From Zhengitettix transpicula (lineage: Eukaryota > Arthropoda > Insecta > Orthoptera > Tetrigidae), in the NCBI GenBank assembly GCA_037074705.1, contig JAYJMR010000067.1, positions 78,094 to 142,093 on the forward strand: a stretch of DNA of 64,000 nucleotides. Direction: 5' to 3'. This document shows positions 28,101 through 40,650 of this stretch, one piece after another. The stretch's first letter is position 1, and the number at the start of each line of letters is the position of its first letter. The notes beneath the pieces were generated by a model. It made no database searches, was not told the origin of the DNA, and saw nothing but the letters and a program-made list of their open reading frames with translations. The position numbers and the translations under genes were made by a program.

Positions 28101-31100
28101 ATTCTTGGTTGGTGAAATTCCAAACTTGTCGTCGAAACGTCGAAATATTTTGATACATTAATTAATATTAATAGATTAAGATTTTAGAAGTGCAGGTTTG
28201 ACTAATTTTTAAAAAGATCGAGTCATTTATTATGAAATAAGACTTTGTTATTTGAAGATTCTTGGTTGGTGAAATTCCAAACTTGTCGTCGAAACGTCGA
28301 AATATTACGATATATTAATTAATATTAATGGATTAAGATTTTAGAAGTGCAGGTTTGAGTAATTTTTATAAAGAACGAGTCATTTATTATGAAATAAGAC
28401 TTTGTTATTTGAAGATTCTTGGTTGGTGAAATTCCAAACTTGTCGTCGAAACGTCGAAATATTACGATATATTAATTAATATTAATGGATTAAGATTTTA
28501 GAAGTGCTGGTTTGAGTAATTTTTATAAAGAACGAGTCATTTATTATGAAATAAGACTTTGTTATTTGAAGATTCTTGGTTGGTGAAATTCCAAACTTGT
28601 CGTCGAAACGTCGAAATATTGGGATATATTAATTAATATTAATAGATTAAGATTTTAAAAGTGCAGGTTTGACTAATTTTTATAAAGAACGAGTCATTTA
28701 TAATGAAATAAGACTTTGTTATTTGAAGATTCTTGGTTGGTGAAATTCCAAACTTGTCGTCGAAACGTCGAAATATTACGATATATTAATTAATATTAAT
28801 GGATTAAGATTTTAGAAGTGCTGGTTTGAGTAATTTTTATAAAGAACGAGTCATTTATTATGAAATAAGACTTTGTTATTTGAAGATTCTTGGTTGGTGA
28901 AATTCCAAACTTGTCGTCGAAACGTCGAAATATTACGATATATTAATTAATATTAATGGATTAAGATTTTAGAAGTGCTGGTTTGAGTAATTTTTATAAA
29001 GAACGAGTCATTTATTATGAAATAAAACTTTGTTATTTGAAGATTCTTGATTGGTGAAATTCCAAACTTGTCGTCGAAACGTCGAAATATTACGATATAT
29101 TAATTAATATTATTGGATTAAGATTTTAGAAGTGCAGGTTTGAGTAATTTTTATAAAGAACGAGTCATTTATTATGAAATAAGACTTTGTTATTTGAAGA
29201 TTCTTGGTTGGTGAAATTCCAAACTTGTCGTCGAAACGTCGAAATATTTTGATATATTAATTAATATTAATAGATTAAGATTTTAGAAGTGCTGGTTTGA
29301 GTAATTTTTATAAAGAACGAGTCATTTATTATGAAATAAGACTTTGTTATTTGAAGATTCTTGGTTAGTGAAATTCCAAACTTGTCGTCGAAACGTCGAA
29401 ATATTATGATATATTAATTAATATTAATAGATTAAGATTTTAGAAGTGCTGGTTTGAGTAATTTTTATAAAGAACGAGTCATTTATTATGAAATAAGACT
29501 TTGTTATTTGAAGATTCTTGGTTGGTGAAATTCCAAACTTGTCGTCGAAACGTCGAAATATTTTGATATATTAATTATCTTAATAGATTAAGATTTTAGA
29601 AGTGCTGGTTTAAGTAATTTTTATAAAGAACGAGTCATTTATTATGAAATAAGACTTTGTTATTTGAAGATTCTTGGTTGGTGAAATTCCAAACTTGTCG
29701 TCGAAACGTCGAAATATTATGATATATTAATTAATATTAATAGATTAAGATTTTAGAAGTGCTGGTTTGAGTAATTTTTATAAAGAACGAATCATTTATT
29801 ATGAAATAAGACTTTGTTATTTGAAGATTCTTGGTTGGTGAAATTCCAAACATGTCGTCGAAACGTCGAAATATTATGATATATTAATTAGTATTAATAG
29901 ATTAAGATTTTAGAAGTGCAGGTTTGAGTAATTTTTATAAAGAACGAGTCATTTATTATGAAATAAGACTTTGTTATTTGAAGATTCTTGGTTGGTGAAA
30001 TTCCAAACTTGTCGTCGAAACGTCGAAATATTACGATATATTAATTAATATTAATGGATTAAGATTTTAGAAGTGCAGGTTTGAGTAATTTTTATAAAGA
30101 ACGAGTCATTTATTATGAAATAAGACTTTGTTATTTGAAGATTCTTGGTTGGTGAAATTCCAAACTTGTCGTCGAAACGTCGAAATATTACGATATATTA
30201 ATTAATATTAATGGATTAAGATTTTAGAAGTGCAGGTTTGAGTAATTTTTATAAAGAACGAGTCATTTATTATGAAATAAGACTTTGTTATTTGAAGATT
30301 CTTGGTTGGTGAAATTCCAAACTTGTCGTCGAAACGTCGAAATATTACGATATATTAATTAATATTAATGGATTAAGATTTTAGAAGTGCAGGTTTGAGT
30401 AATTTTTATAAAGAACGAATCATTTATTATGAAATAAGACTTTGTTATTTGAAGATTCTTTGTTTGTGAAATTCCAAACTTGTCGTCGAAACGTCGAAAT
30501 ATTATGATATATTAATTAGTATTAATAGATTAAGATTTTAGAAGTGCTGGTTTGAGTAATTTTTATAAAGAACGAGTCATTTATTATGAAATAAGACTTT
30601 GTTATTTGAAGATTCTTGGTTGGTGAAATTCCAAACTTGTCGTCGAAACGTCGAAATATTACAATATATTAATTAATATTAATGGATTAAGATTTTAGAA
30701 GTGCAGGTTTGAGTAATTTTTATAAAGAACGAGTCATTTATTATGAAATAAGACTTTGTTATTTGAAGATTCTTGGTTGGTGAAATTCCAAACTTGTCGT
30801 CGAAACGTCGAAATATTACGATATATTAATTAATATTAATGGATTAAGATTTTAGAAGTGCAGGTTTGAGTAATTTTTATAAAGAACGAGTCATTTATTA
30901 TGAAATAAGACTTTGTTATTTGAAGATTCTTGGTTGGTGAAATTCCAAACTTGTCGTCGAAACGTCGAAATATTGGGATATATTAATTAATATTAATAGA
31001 TTAAGATTTTAGAAGTGCAGGTTTGAGTAATTTTTATAAAGAACGAATCATTTATTATGAAATAAGACTTTGTTATTTGAAGATTCTTGGTTGGTGAAAT

Positions 31101-31355
31101 TCCAAACTTGTCGTCGAAACGTCGAAATATTACGATATATTAAATTATATTAATGGATTAAGATTTTAGAAGTGCTGGTTTGAGTAATTTTTATAAAGAA
31201 CGAGTCATTTATTATGAAATAAGACTTTGTTATTTGAAGATTCTTGGTTGGTGAAATTCCAAACTTGTCGTCGAAACGTCGAAATATTACGATATATTAA
31301 TTAATATTTATGGATTAAGATTTTAGAAGTGCAGGTTTGAGTAATTTTTATAAAG
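25180..31355 (+). repeat. Large segmental duplication, right copy (partner 16550-22880)
   Basis: Right-hand partner of the duplication with offsets 8632, 7690 and 8475 bp (55, 49 and 54 monomers). Compared with the left copy it lacks the six monomers at 17.7-18.5 kb and contains five extra at about 28.16-28.96 kb. The left edge of that insertion falls inside one monomer: TGATACATTA at 28151 matches the left copy, but the same monomer continues as AATAGATT...GACTAATTTTTAAAAAGATCG, as at about 26441-26495. This is what unequal crossover or gene conversion within a monomer would leave. Confidence 0.83.
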
Positions 31356-31440
31356 AACGAGTCATTTATTATGAAATAAGACTTTGTTATTTGAAGATTC
31401 TTGGTTGGTGAAATTCCAAACTTGTCGTCGAAACGTCGAA
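29871..31440 (+). repeat. 10-monomer unit (1570 bp), first tandem copy
   Basis: Every marker recurs exactly 1570 bp later: ATATTATGAT at 29871/31441, TTCTTTG at 30456/32026, ATTGGG at 30972/32542, TTAAATTATATT at 31141/32711, ATTTATGG at 31306/32876. The constant offset means no net indel since duplication, so the event looks recent. The left edge is sharp: CATGTCG just before 29871 is CTTGTCG just before 31441. Confidence 0.85.
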
Positions 31441-33010
31441 ATATTATGATATATTAATTAGTATTAATAGATTAAGATTTTAGAAGTGCAGGTTTGAGTA
31501 ATTTTTATAAAGAACGAGTCATTTATTATGAAATAAGACTTTGTTATTTGAAGATTCTTGGTTGGTGAAATTCCAAACTTGTCGTCGAAACGTCGAAATA
31601 TTACGATATATTAATTAATATTAATGGATTAAGATTTTAGAAGTGCAGGTTTGAGTAATTTTTATAAAGAACGAGTCATTTATTATGAAATAAGACTTTG
31701 TTATTTGAAGATTCTTGGTTGGTGAAATTCCAAACTTGTCGTCGAAACGTCGAAATATTACGATATATTAATTAATATTAATGGATTAAGATTTTAGAAG
31801 TGCAGGTTTGAGTAATTTTTATAAAGAACGAGTCATTTATTATGAAATAAGACTTTGTTATTTGAAGATTCTTGGTTGGTGAAATTCCAAACTTGTCGTC
31901 GAAACGTCGAAATATTACGATATATTAATTAATATTAATGGATTAAGATTTTAGAAGTGCAGGTTTGAGTAATTTTTATAAAGAACGAATCATTTATTAT
32001 GAAATAAGACTTTGTTATTTGAAGATTCTTTGTTTGTGAAATTCCAAACTTGTCGTCGAAACGTCGAAATATTATGATATATTAATTAGTATTAATAGAT
32101 TAAGATTTTAGAAGTGCTGGTTTGAGTAATTTTTATAAAGAACGAGTCATTTATTATGAAATAAGACTTTGTTATTTGAAGATTCTTGGTTGGTGAAATT
32201 CCAAACTTGTCGTCGAAACGTCGAAATATTACAATATATTAATTAATATTAATTGATTAAGATTTTAGAAGTGCAGGTTTGAGTAATTTTTATAAAGAAC
32301 GAGTCATTTATTATGAAATAAGACTTTGTTATTTGAAGATTCTTGGTTGGTGAAATTCCAAACTTGTCGTCGAAACGTCGAAATATTACGATATATTAAT
32401 TAATATTAATGGATTAAGATTTTAGAAGTGCAGGTTTGAGTAATTTTTATAAAGAACGAGTCATTTATTATGAAATAAGACTTTGTTATTTGAAGATTCT
32501 TGGTTGGTGAAATTCCAAACTTGTCGTCGAAACGTCGAAATATTGGGATATATTAATTAATATTAATAGATTAAGATTTTAGAAGTGCAGGTTTGAGTAA
32601 TTTTTATAAAGAACGAATCATTTATTATGAAATAAGACTTTGTTATTTGAAGATTCTTGGTTGGTGAAATTCCAAACTTGTCGTCGAAACGTCGAAATAT
32701 TACGATATATTAAATTATATTAATGGATTAAGATTTTAGAAGTGCTGGTTTGAGTAATTTTTATAAAGAACGAGTCATTTATTATGAAATAAGACTTTGT
32801 TATTTGAAGATTCTTGGTTGGTGAAATTCCAAACTTGTCGTCGAAACGTCGAAATATTACGATATATTAATTAATATTTATGGATTAAGATTTTAGAAGT
32901 GCAGGTTTGAGTAATTTTTATAAAGAACGAGTCATTTATTATGAAATAAGACTTTGTTATTTGAAGATTCTTGGTTGGTGAAATTCCAAACTTGTCGTCG
33001 AAATGTCGAA
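31441..33010 (+). repeat. 10-monomer unit (1570 bp), second tandem copy
   Basis: This is the second copy of the unit at 29871-31440, adjacent and in phase. It differs by a few private changes, for example AATTGATTAAG near 32250. Its right part (from TTCTTTG at 32026) is itself the left copy of a further 9-monomer duplication, so the two events are nested. Confidence 0.85.
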
Positions 33011-33438
33011 ATATTACGATATATTAATTAATATTAATGGATTAAGATTTTAGAAGTGCAGGTTTGAGTAATTTTTATAAAGAACGAGTCATTTATTATG
33101 AAATAAGACTTTGTTATTTGAAGATTCTTGGTTGGTGAAATTCCAAACTTGTCGTCGAAACGTCGAAATATTGGGATATATTAATAAATATTAATGGATT
33201 AAGATTTTAGAAGTGCAGGTTTGAGTAATTTTTATAAAGAACGAATCATTTAGTATGAAATAAGACTTTGTTATTTGAAGATTCTTGGTTGGTGAAATTC
33301 CAAACTTGTCGTCGAAACGTCGAAATATTACGATATATTAATTAATATTAATAGATTAAGATTTTAGAAGTGCAGGTTTGACTAATTTTTAAAAAGAACG
33401 AGTCATTTATTATGAAATAAGACTTTGTTATTTGAAGA
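32026..33438 (+). repeat. 9-monomer unit (1413 bp), first tandem copy (partner 33439-34850)
   Basis: TTCTTTGTTTG at 32026 recurs at 33439. AAATGTCG at 33001 recurs at 34413 (offset 1412 after a one-base deletion in ATTGGATATA near 33957). TAGTATG recurs at 33251/34663, and both end with a GACTAATTTTTAAAAAG monomer. The unit overlaps the second copy of the 10-monomer repeat, which shows stepwise expansion with differing unit lengths at one place. Confidence 0.85.
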
Positions 33439-34850
33439 TTCTTTGTTTGTGAAATTCCAAACTTGTCGTCGAAACGTCGAAATATTATGATATATTAATT
33501 AGTATTAATAGATTAAGATTTTAGAAGTGCTGGTTTGAGTAATTTTTATAAAGAACGAGTCATTTATTATGAAATAAGACTTTGTTATTTGAAGATTCTT
33601 GGTTGGTGAAATTCCAAACTTGTCGTCGAAACGTCGAAATATTACAATATATTAATTAATATTAATGGATTAAGATTTTAGAAGTGCAGGTTTGAGTAAT
33701 TTTTATAAAGAACGAGTCATTTATTATGAAATAAGACTTTGTTATTTGAAGATTCTTGGTTGGTGAAATTCCAAACTTGTCGTCGAAACGTCGAAATATT
33801 ACGATATATTAATTAATATTAATGGATTAAGATTTTAGAAGTGCAGGTTTGAGTAATTTTTATAAAGAACGAGTCATTTATTATGAAATAAGACTTTGTT
33901 ATTTGAAGATTCTTGGTTGGTGAAATTCCAAACTTGTCGTCGAAACGTCGAAATATTGGATATATTAATTAATATTAATAGATTAAGATTTTAGAAGTGC
34001 AGGTTTGAGTAATTTTTATAAAGAACGAATCATTTATTATGAAATAAGACTTTGTTATTTGAAGATTCTTGGTTGGTGAAATTCCAAACTTGTCGTCGAA
34101 ACGTCGAAATATTACGATATATTAAATTATATTAATGGATTAAGATTTTAGAAGTGCTGGTTTGAGTAATTTTTATAAAGAACGAGTCATTTATTATGAA
34201 ATAAGACTTTGTTATTTGAAGATTCTTGGTTGGTGAAATTCCAAACTTGTCGTCGAAACGTCGAAATATTACGATATATTAATTAATATTTATGGATTAA
34301 GATTTTAGAAGTGCAGGTTTGAGTAATTTTTATAAAGAACGAGTCATTTATTATGAAATAAGACTTTGTTATTTGAAGATTCTTGGTTGGTGAAATTCCA
34401 AACTTGTCGTCGAAATGTCGAAATATTACGATATATTAATTAATATTAATGGATTAAGATTTTAGAAGTGCAGGTTTGAGTAATTTTTATAAAGAACGAG
34501 TCATTTATTATGAAATAAGACTTTGTTATTTGAAGATTCTTGGTTGGTGAAATTCCAAACTTGTCGTCGAAACGTCGAAATATTGGGATATATTAATAAA
34601 TATTAATGGATTAAGATTTTAGAAGTGCAGGTTTGAGTAATTTTTATAAAGAACGAATCATTTAGTATGAAATAAGACTTTGTTATTTGAAGATTCTTGG
34701 TTGGTGAAATTCCAAACTTGTCGTCGAAACGTCGAAATATTACGATATATTAATTAATATTAATAGATTAAGATTTTAGAAGTGCAGGTTTGACTAATTT
34801 TTAAAAAGAACGAGTCATTTATTATGAAATAAGACTTTGTTATTTGAAGA
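33439..34850 (+). repeat. 9-monomer unit, second tandem copy
   Basis: This copy repeats the 32026-33438 series in order: TTCTTTGTTTG, ATTACAATA, ATTGG(G)ATA, TTAAATTATATT, ATTTATGG, AAATGTCG, ATTGGGATA with TAATAAATATT, TAGTATG, GACTAATTTTTAAAAAG. The series stops where the next monomer reads TTCTTGGTTGG instead of TTCTTTGTTTG. Confidence 0.82.
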
Positions 34851-37399
34851 TTCTTGGTTGGTGAAATTCCAAACTTGTCGTCGAAACGTCGAAATATTAC
34901 GATATATTAATTAATATTAATGGATTAAGATTTTAGAAGTGCAGGTTTGAGTAATTTTTATAAAGAACGAGTCATTTATTATGAAATAAGACTTTGTTAT
35001 TTGAAGATTCTTGGTTGGTGAAATTCCAAACTTGTCGTCGAAACGTCGAAATATTTTGATATATTAATTAATATTAATAGATTAAGATTTTAGAAGTGCT
35101 GGTTTGAGTAATTTTTATAAAGAACGAGTCATTTATTATGAAATAAGACTTTGTTATTTGAAGATTCTTGGTTGGTGAAATTCCAAACTTGTCGTCGAAA
35201 CGTCGAAATATTATGATATATTAATTAATATTAATAGATTAAGATTTTAGAAGTGCTGGTTTGAGTAATTTTTATAAAGAACGAGTCATTTATTATGAAA
35301 TAAGACTTTGTTATTTGAAGATTCTTGGTTGGTGAAATTCCAAACTTGTCGTCGAAACGTCGAAATATTTTGATATATTAATTAATATTAATAGATTAAG
35401 ATTTTAGAAGTGCTGGTTTGAGTAATTTTTATAAAGAACGAGTCATTTATTATGAAATAAGACTTTGTTATTTGAAGATTCTTGGTTGGTGAAATTCCAA
35501 ACTTGTCGTCGAAACGTCGAAATATTATGATATATTAATTAATATTAATAGATTAAGATTTTAGAAGTGCTGGTTTGAGTAATTTTTATAAAGAACGAAT
35601 CATTTATTATGAAATAAGACTTTGTTATTTGAAGATTCTTGGTTGGTGAAATTCCAAACTTGTCGTCGAAACGTCGAAATATTATGATATATTAATTAGT
35701 ATTAATAGATTAAGATTTTAGAAGTGCAGGTTTGAGTAATTTTTATAAAGAACGAGTCATTTATTATGAAATAAGACTTTGTTATTTGAAGATTCTTGGT
35801 TGGTGAAATTCCAAACTTGTCGTCGAAACGTCGAAATATTACGATATATTAATTAATATTAATGGATTAAGATTTTAGAAGTGCAGGTTTGAGTAATTTT
35901 TATAAAGAACGAGTCATTTATTATGAAATAAGACTTTGTTATTTGAAGATTCTTGGTTGGTGAAATTCCAAACTTGTCGTCGAAACGTCGAAATATCACG
36001 ATATATTAATTAATATTAATGGATTAAGATTTTAGAAGTGCAGGTTTGAGTAATTTTTATAAAGAACGAATCATTTATTATGAAATAAGACTTTGTTATT
36101 TGAAGATTCTTGGTTTGTGAAATTCCAAACTTGTCGTCGAAACGTCGAAATATTATGATATATTAATTAGTATTAATAGATTAAGATTTTAGAAGTGCTG
36201 GTTTGAGTAATTTTTATAAAGAACGAGTCATTTATTATGAAATAAGACTTTGTTATTTGAAGATTCTTGGTTGGTGAAATTCCAAACTTGTCGTCGAAAC
36301 GTCGAAATATTACAATATATTAATTAATATTAATGGATTAAGATTTTAGAAGTGCAGGTTTGAGTAATTTTTATAAAGAACGAGTCATTTATTATGAAAT
36401 AAGACTTTGTTATTTGAAGATTCTTGGTTGGTGAAATTCCAAACTTGTCGTCGAAACGTCGAAATATTACGATATAATAATTAATATTAATGGATTAAGA
36501 TTTTAGAAGTGCAGGTTTGAGTAATTTTTATAAAGAACGAGTCATTTATTATGAAATAAGACTTTGTTATTTGAAGATTCTTGGTTGGTGAAATTCCAAA
36601 CTTGTCGTCGAAACGTCGAAATATTACGATATATTAATTAATATTAATGGATTAAGATTTTAGAAGTGCAGGTTTGAGTAATTTTTATAAAGAACGAGTC
36701 ATTTATTATGAAATAAGACTTTGTTATTTCAAGATTCTTGGTTGGTGAAATTCCAAACTTGTCGTCGAAACGTCGAAATATTACGATATATTAATTAATA
36801 TTAATGGATTAAGATTTTAGAAGTGCTGGTTTGAGTAATTTTTATAAAGAACGAGTCATTTATTATGAAATAAGACTTTGTTATTTGAAGATTCTTGGTT
36901 GGTGAAATTCCAAACTTTTCGTCGAAACGTCGAAATATTACGATATATTAATTAATATTAATGGATTAAGATTTTAGAAGTGCAGGTTTGAGTAATTTTT
37001 ATAAAGAACGAGTCATTTATTATGAAATAAGACTTTGTTATTTGAAGATTCTTGGTTGGTGAAATTCCAAACTTGTCATCGAAACGTCGAAATATTTTGA
37101 TATATTAATTAATATTAATAGATTAAGATTTTAGAAGTGCTGGTTTGAGTAATTTTTATAAAGAACGAGTCATTTATTATGAAATAAGACTTTGTTATTT
37201 GAAGATTCTTGGTTGGTGAAATTCCAAACTTGTCGTCGAAACGTCGAAATATTATGATATATTAATTAATATTAAAAGATTAAGATTTTAGAAGTGCTGG
37301 TTTGAGTAATATTTATAAAGAACGAGTCATTTATTATGAAATAAGACTTTGTTATTTGAAGATTCTTGGTTGGTGAAATTCCAAACTTGTCGTCGAAAC

Positions 37400-40300
37400 G
37401 TCGAAATATTACGATATATTAATTAATATTAATGGATTAAGATTTTAGAAGTGCAGGTTTGAGTAATTTTTATAAAGAACGAGTCATTTATTATGAAATA
37501 AGACTTTGTTATTTGAAGATTCTTGGTTGGTGAAATTCCAAACTTGTCGTCGAAACGTCGAAATATTACGATATATTAATTAATATTAATAGATTAAGAT
37601 TTTAGAAGTGCAGGTTTGACTAATTTTTAAAAAGAACGAGTCATTTATTATGAAATAAGACTTTGTTATTTGAAGATTCTTGGTTGGTGAAATTCCAAAC
37701 TTGTCGTCGAAACGTCGAAATATTACGATATATTAATAAATATTAATGGATTAAGATTTTAGAAGTGCAGGTTTGAGTAATTTTTATAAACAACGAATCA
37801 TTTAGTATGAAATAAGACTTTGTTATTTGAAGATTCTTGGTTGGTGAAATTCCAAACTTGTCGTCGAAACGTCGAAATATTGGGATATATTAATTAATAT
37901 TAATAGATTAAGATTTTAGAAGTGCAGGTTTAAGTAATTTTTATAAAGAACGAGTCATTTATTATGAAATAAGACTTTGTTATTTGAAGATTCTTGGTTG
38001 GTGAAATTCCAAACTTGTCGTCGAAACGTCGAAATATTACGATATATTAATTAATATTAATGGATTAAGATTTTAGAAGTGCAGGTTTGAGTAATTTTTA
38101 TAAAGAACGAGTCATTTATTATGAAATAAAACTTTGTTATTTGAAGATTCTTGGTTGGTGAAATTCCAAACTTGTCGTCGAAACGTCGAAATATTACGAT
38201 ATATTAATTAATATTAATGGATTAAGATTTTAGAAGTGCAGGTTTGAGTAATTTTTATAAAGAACGAGTCATTTATTATGAAATAAGACTTTGTTATTTG
38301 AAGATTCTTGGTTGGTGAAATTCCAAACTTGTCGTCGAAACGTCGAAATATTACGATATAATAATTAATATTAATGGATTAAGATTTTAGAAGTGCAGGT
38401 TTGAGTAATTTTTATAAAGAACGAGTCATTTATTATGAAATAAGACTTTGTTATTTAAAGATTCTTGGTTGGTGAAATTCCAAACTTGTCGTCGAAACGT
38501 CGAAATATTACAATATATTAATTAATATTAATAGATTAAGATATTAGAAGTGCAGGTTTGACTAATTTTTAAAAAGAACGAGTCATTTATTATGAAATAA
38601 GACTTTGTTATTTGAAGATTCTTGGTTGGTGAAATTCCAAACTTGTCGTCGAAACGTCGAAATATTTTGATATATTAATTAATATTAATAGATTAAGATT
38701 TTAGAAGAGCTGGTTCGAGTAATTTTTATAAAGAACGAATCATTTATTATGAAATAAGACTTTGTTATTTGAAGATTCTTGGTTGGTGAAATTCCAAACT
38801 TGTCGTCGAAACGTCGAAATATTGGGATATATTAATTAATATTAATAGATTAAGATTTTAGAAGTGCAGGTTTGAGTAATTTTTATAAAGAACGAGTCAT
38901 TTATTATGAAATAAGACTTTGTTATTTGAAGATTCTTGGTTGGTGAAATTCCAAACTTGTCGTCGAAACGTCGAAATATTACGATATATTAATTAATATT
39001 AATAGATTAAGATTTTAGAAGTGCAGGTTTGAGTAATTTTTATAAAGAACGAGTCATTTATTATGAAATAAGACTTTGTTATTTGAAGATTCTTGGTTGG
39101 TGAAATTCCAAACTTGTCGTCGAAACGTCGAAATATTACGATATATTAATTAATATTAATGGATTAAGATTTTAGAAGTGCAGGTTTGAGTAATTTTTAT
39201 AAAGAACGAGTCATTTATTATGAAATAAGACTTTGTTATTTGAAGATTCTTGGTTGGTGAAATTCCAAACTTGTCGTCGAAACGTCGAAATATTACGATA
39301 TATTAATTAATATTAATGGAATAAGATTTTAGAAGTGCAGGTTTGAGTAATTTTTATAAAGAACGAGTCATTTATTATGAAATAAGACTTTGTTATTTGA
39401 AGATTCTTGGTTGGTGAAATTCCAAACTTGTCGTCGAAACGTCGAAATATTGGGATATATTAATTAATATTAATGGATTAAGATTTTAGAAGTGCAGGTT
39501 TGAGTAATTTTTATAAAGAACGAGTCATTTATTTTGAAATAAGACTTTGTTATTTGAAGATTCTTGGTTGGTGAAATTCCAAACTTGTCGTCGAAACGGT
39601 CGAAAATATTACGTTATATTAATTAATATTAATATATTAAGATTTTAGAAGTGCAGGTTTGAGTAATTTTTATAAAGAACGAGTCATTTATTATGAAATA
39701 AGACTTTGTTATTTGAAGATTCTTGGTTGGGTGAAATTCCAAACTTGTCGTCGAAACGTCGAAATATTGGGATATATTAATTAATATTAATAGATTAAGA
39801 TTTTAGAAGTTCTGGTTTGAGTAATTTTTATAAAGAACGAGTCATTTATTATGAAATAAGACTTTGTTATTTGAAGATTCTTGGTTGGTGAAATTCCAAA
39901 CTTGTCGTCGAAATGTCGAAATATTTTGATATATTAATTAATATTAATAGATTAAGATTTTAGAAGTGCTGGTTTGAGTAATTTTTATAAAGAACGAATC
40001 ATTTATTATGAAATAAGACTTTGTTATTTGAAGATTCTTGGTTGGTGAAATTCCAAACTTGTCGTCGAAACGTCGAAATATTATGATATATTAATTAATA
40101 TTAATAGATTAAGATTTTAGAAGTGCAGGTTTGAGTAATTTTTATAAAGAACGAATCATTTATTATGAAATAAGACTTTGTTATTTGAAGATTCTTGGTT
40201 GGTGAAATTCCAAACTTGTCGTCGAAACGTCGAAATATTGGGATATATTAATTAATATTAATAGATTAAGATTTTAAAAGTGCAGGTTTGACTAATTTTT

Positions 40301-40600
40301 ATAAAGAACGAGTCATTTATTATGAAATAAGACTTTGTTATTTGAAGATTCTTGGTTGGTGAAATTCCAAACTTGTCGTCGAAACGTCGAAATATTACGA
40401 TATATTAATTAATATTAATGGATTAAGATTTTAGAAGTGCAGGTTTGAGTAATTTTTATAAAGAACGAGTCATTTATTATGAAATAAGACTTTGTTATTT
40501 GAAGATTCTTGGTTGGTGAAATTCCAAACTTGTCGTCGAAACGTCGAAATATTACGATATATTAATTAATATTAATGGATTAAGATTTTAGAAGTGCAGG
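37400..40600 (+). repeat. 36-monomer-offset duplication, left copy (partner about 43055-46250)
   Basis: Markers repeat at an offset of 5651-5657 bp (36 monomers): GACTAA at 37618/43275, TAGTATG at 37803/43459, GAGCTGGTTCGAG at 38707/44361, AATATATTAAG at 39631/45284, AAATGTCG at 39911/45563, ATTTTAAAAG at 40271/45922. Small drifts in the offset fit visible indels, such as ACTTGTCGAAACG (minus 3 bp) near 44150. The rare GAGCTGGTTCGAG change occurs only in this pair. Confidence 0.85.
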
Positions 40601-40650
40601 TTTGAGTAATTTTTATAAAGAACGAGTCATTTATTATGAAATAAGACTTT
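39300..40650 (+). repeat. 8-monomer unit (about 1257 bp), first tandem copy (partner about 40560-41905)
   Basis: TGGGATA at 39451/40710, a TTATTTTGAAAT copy at 39531/40791, AAATGTCG at 39911/41168 and TTTTAAAAG at 40271/41528 repeat at 1256-1259 bp. The first copy contains odd insertions (CGGTCGAAAATATT near 39598 and GGTTGGGTG near 39727) that the second lacks. The AATATATTAAG variant of the first copy is AATGGAATAAG in the second. Confidence 0.78.
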
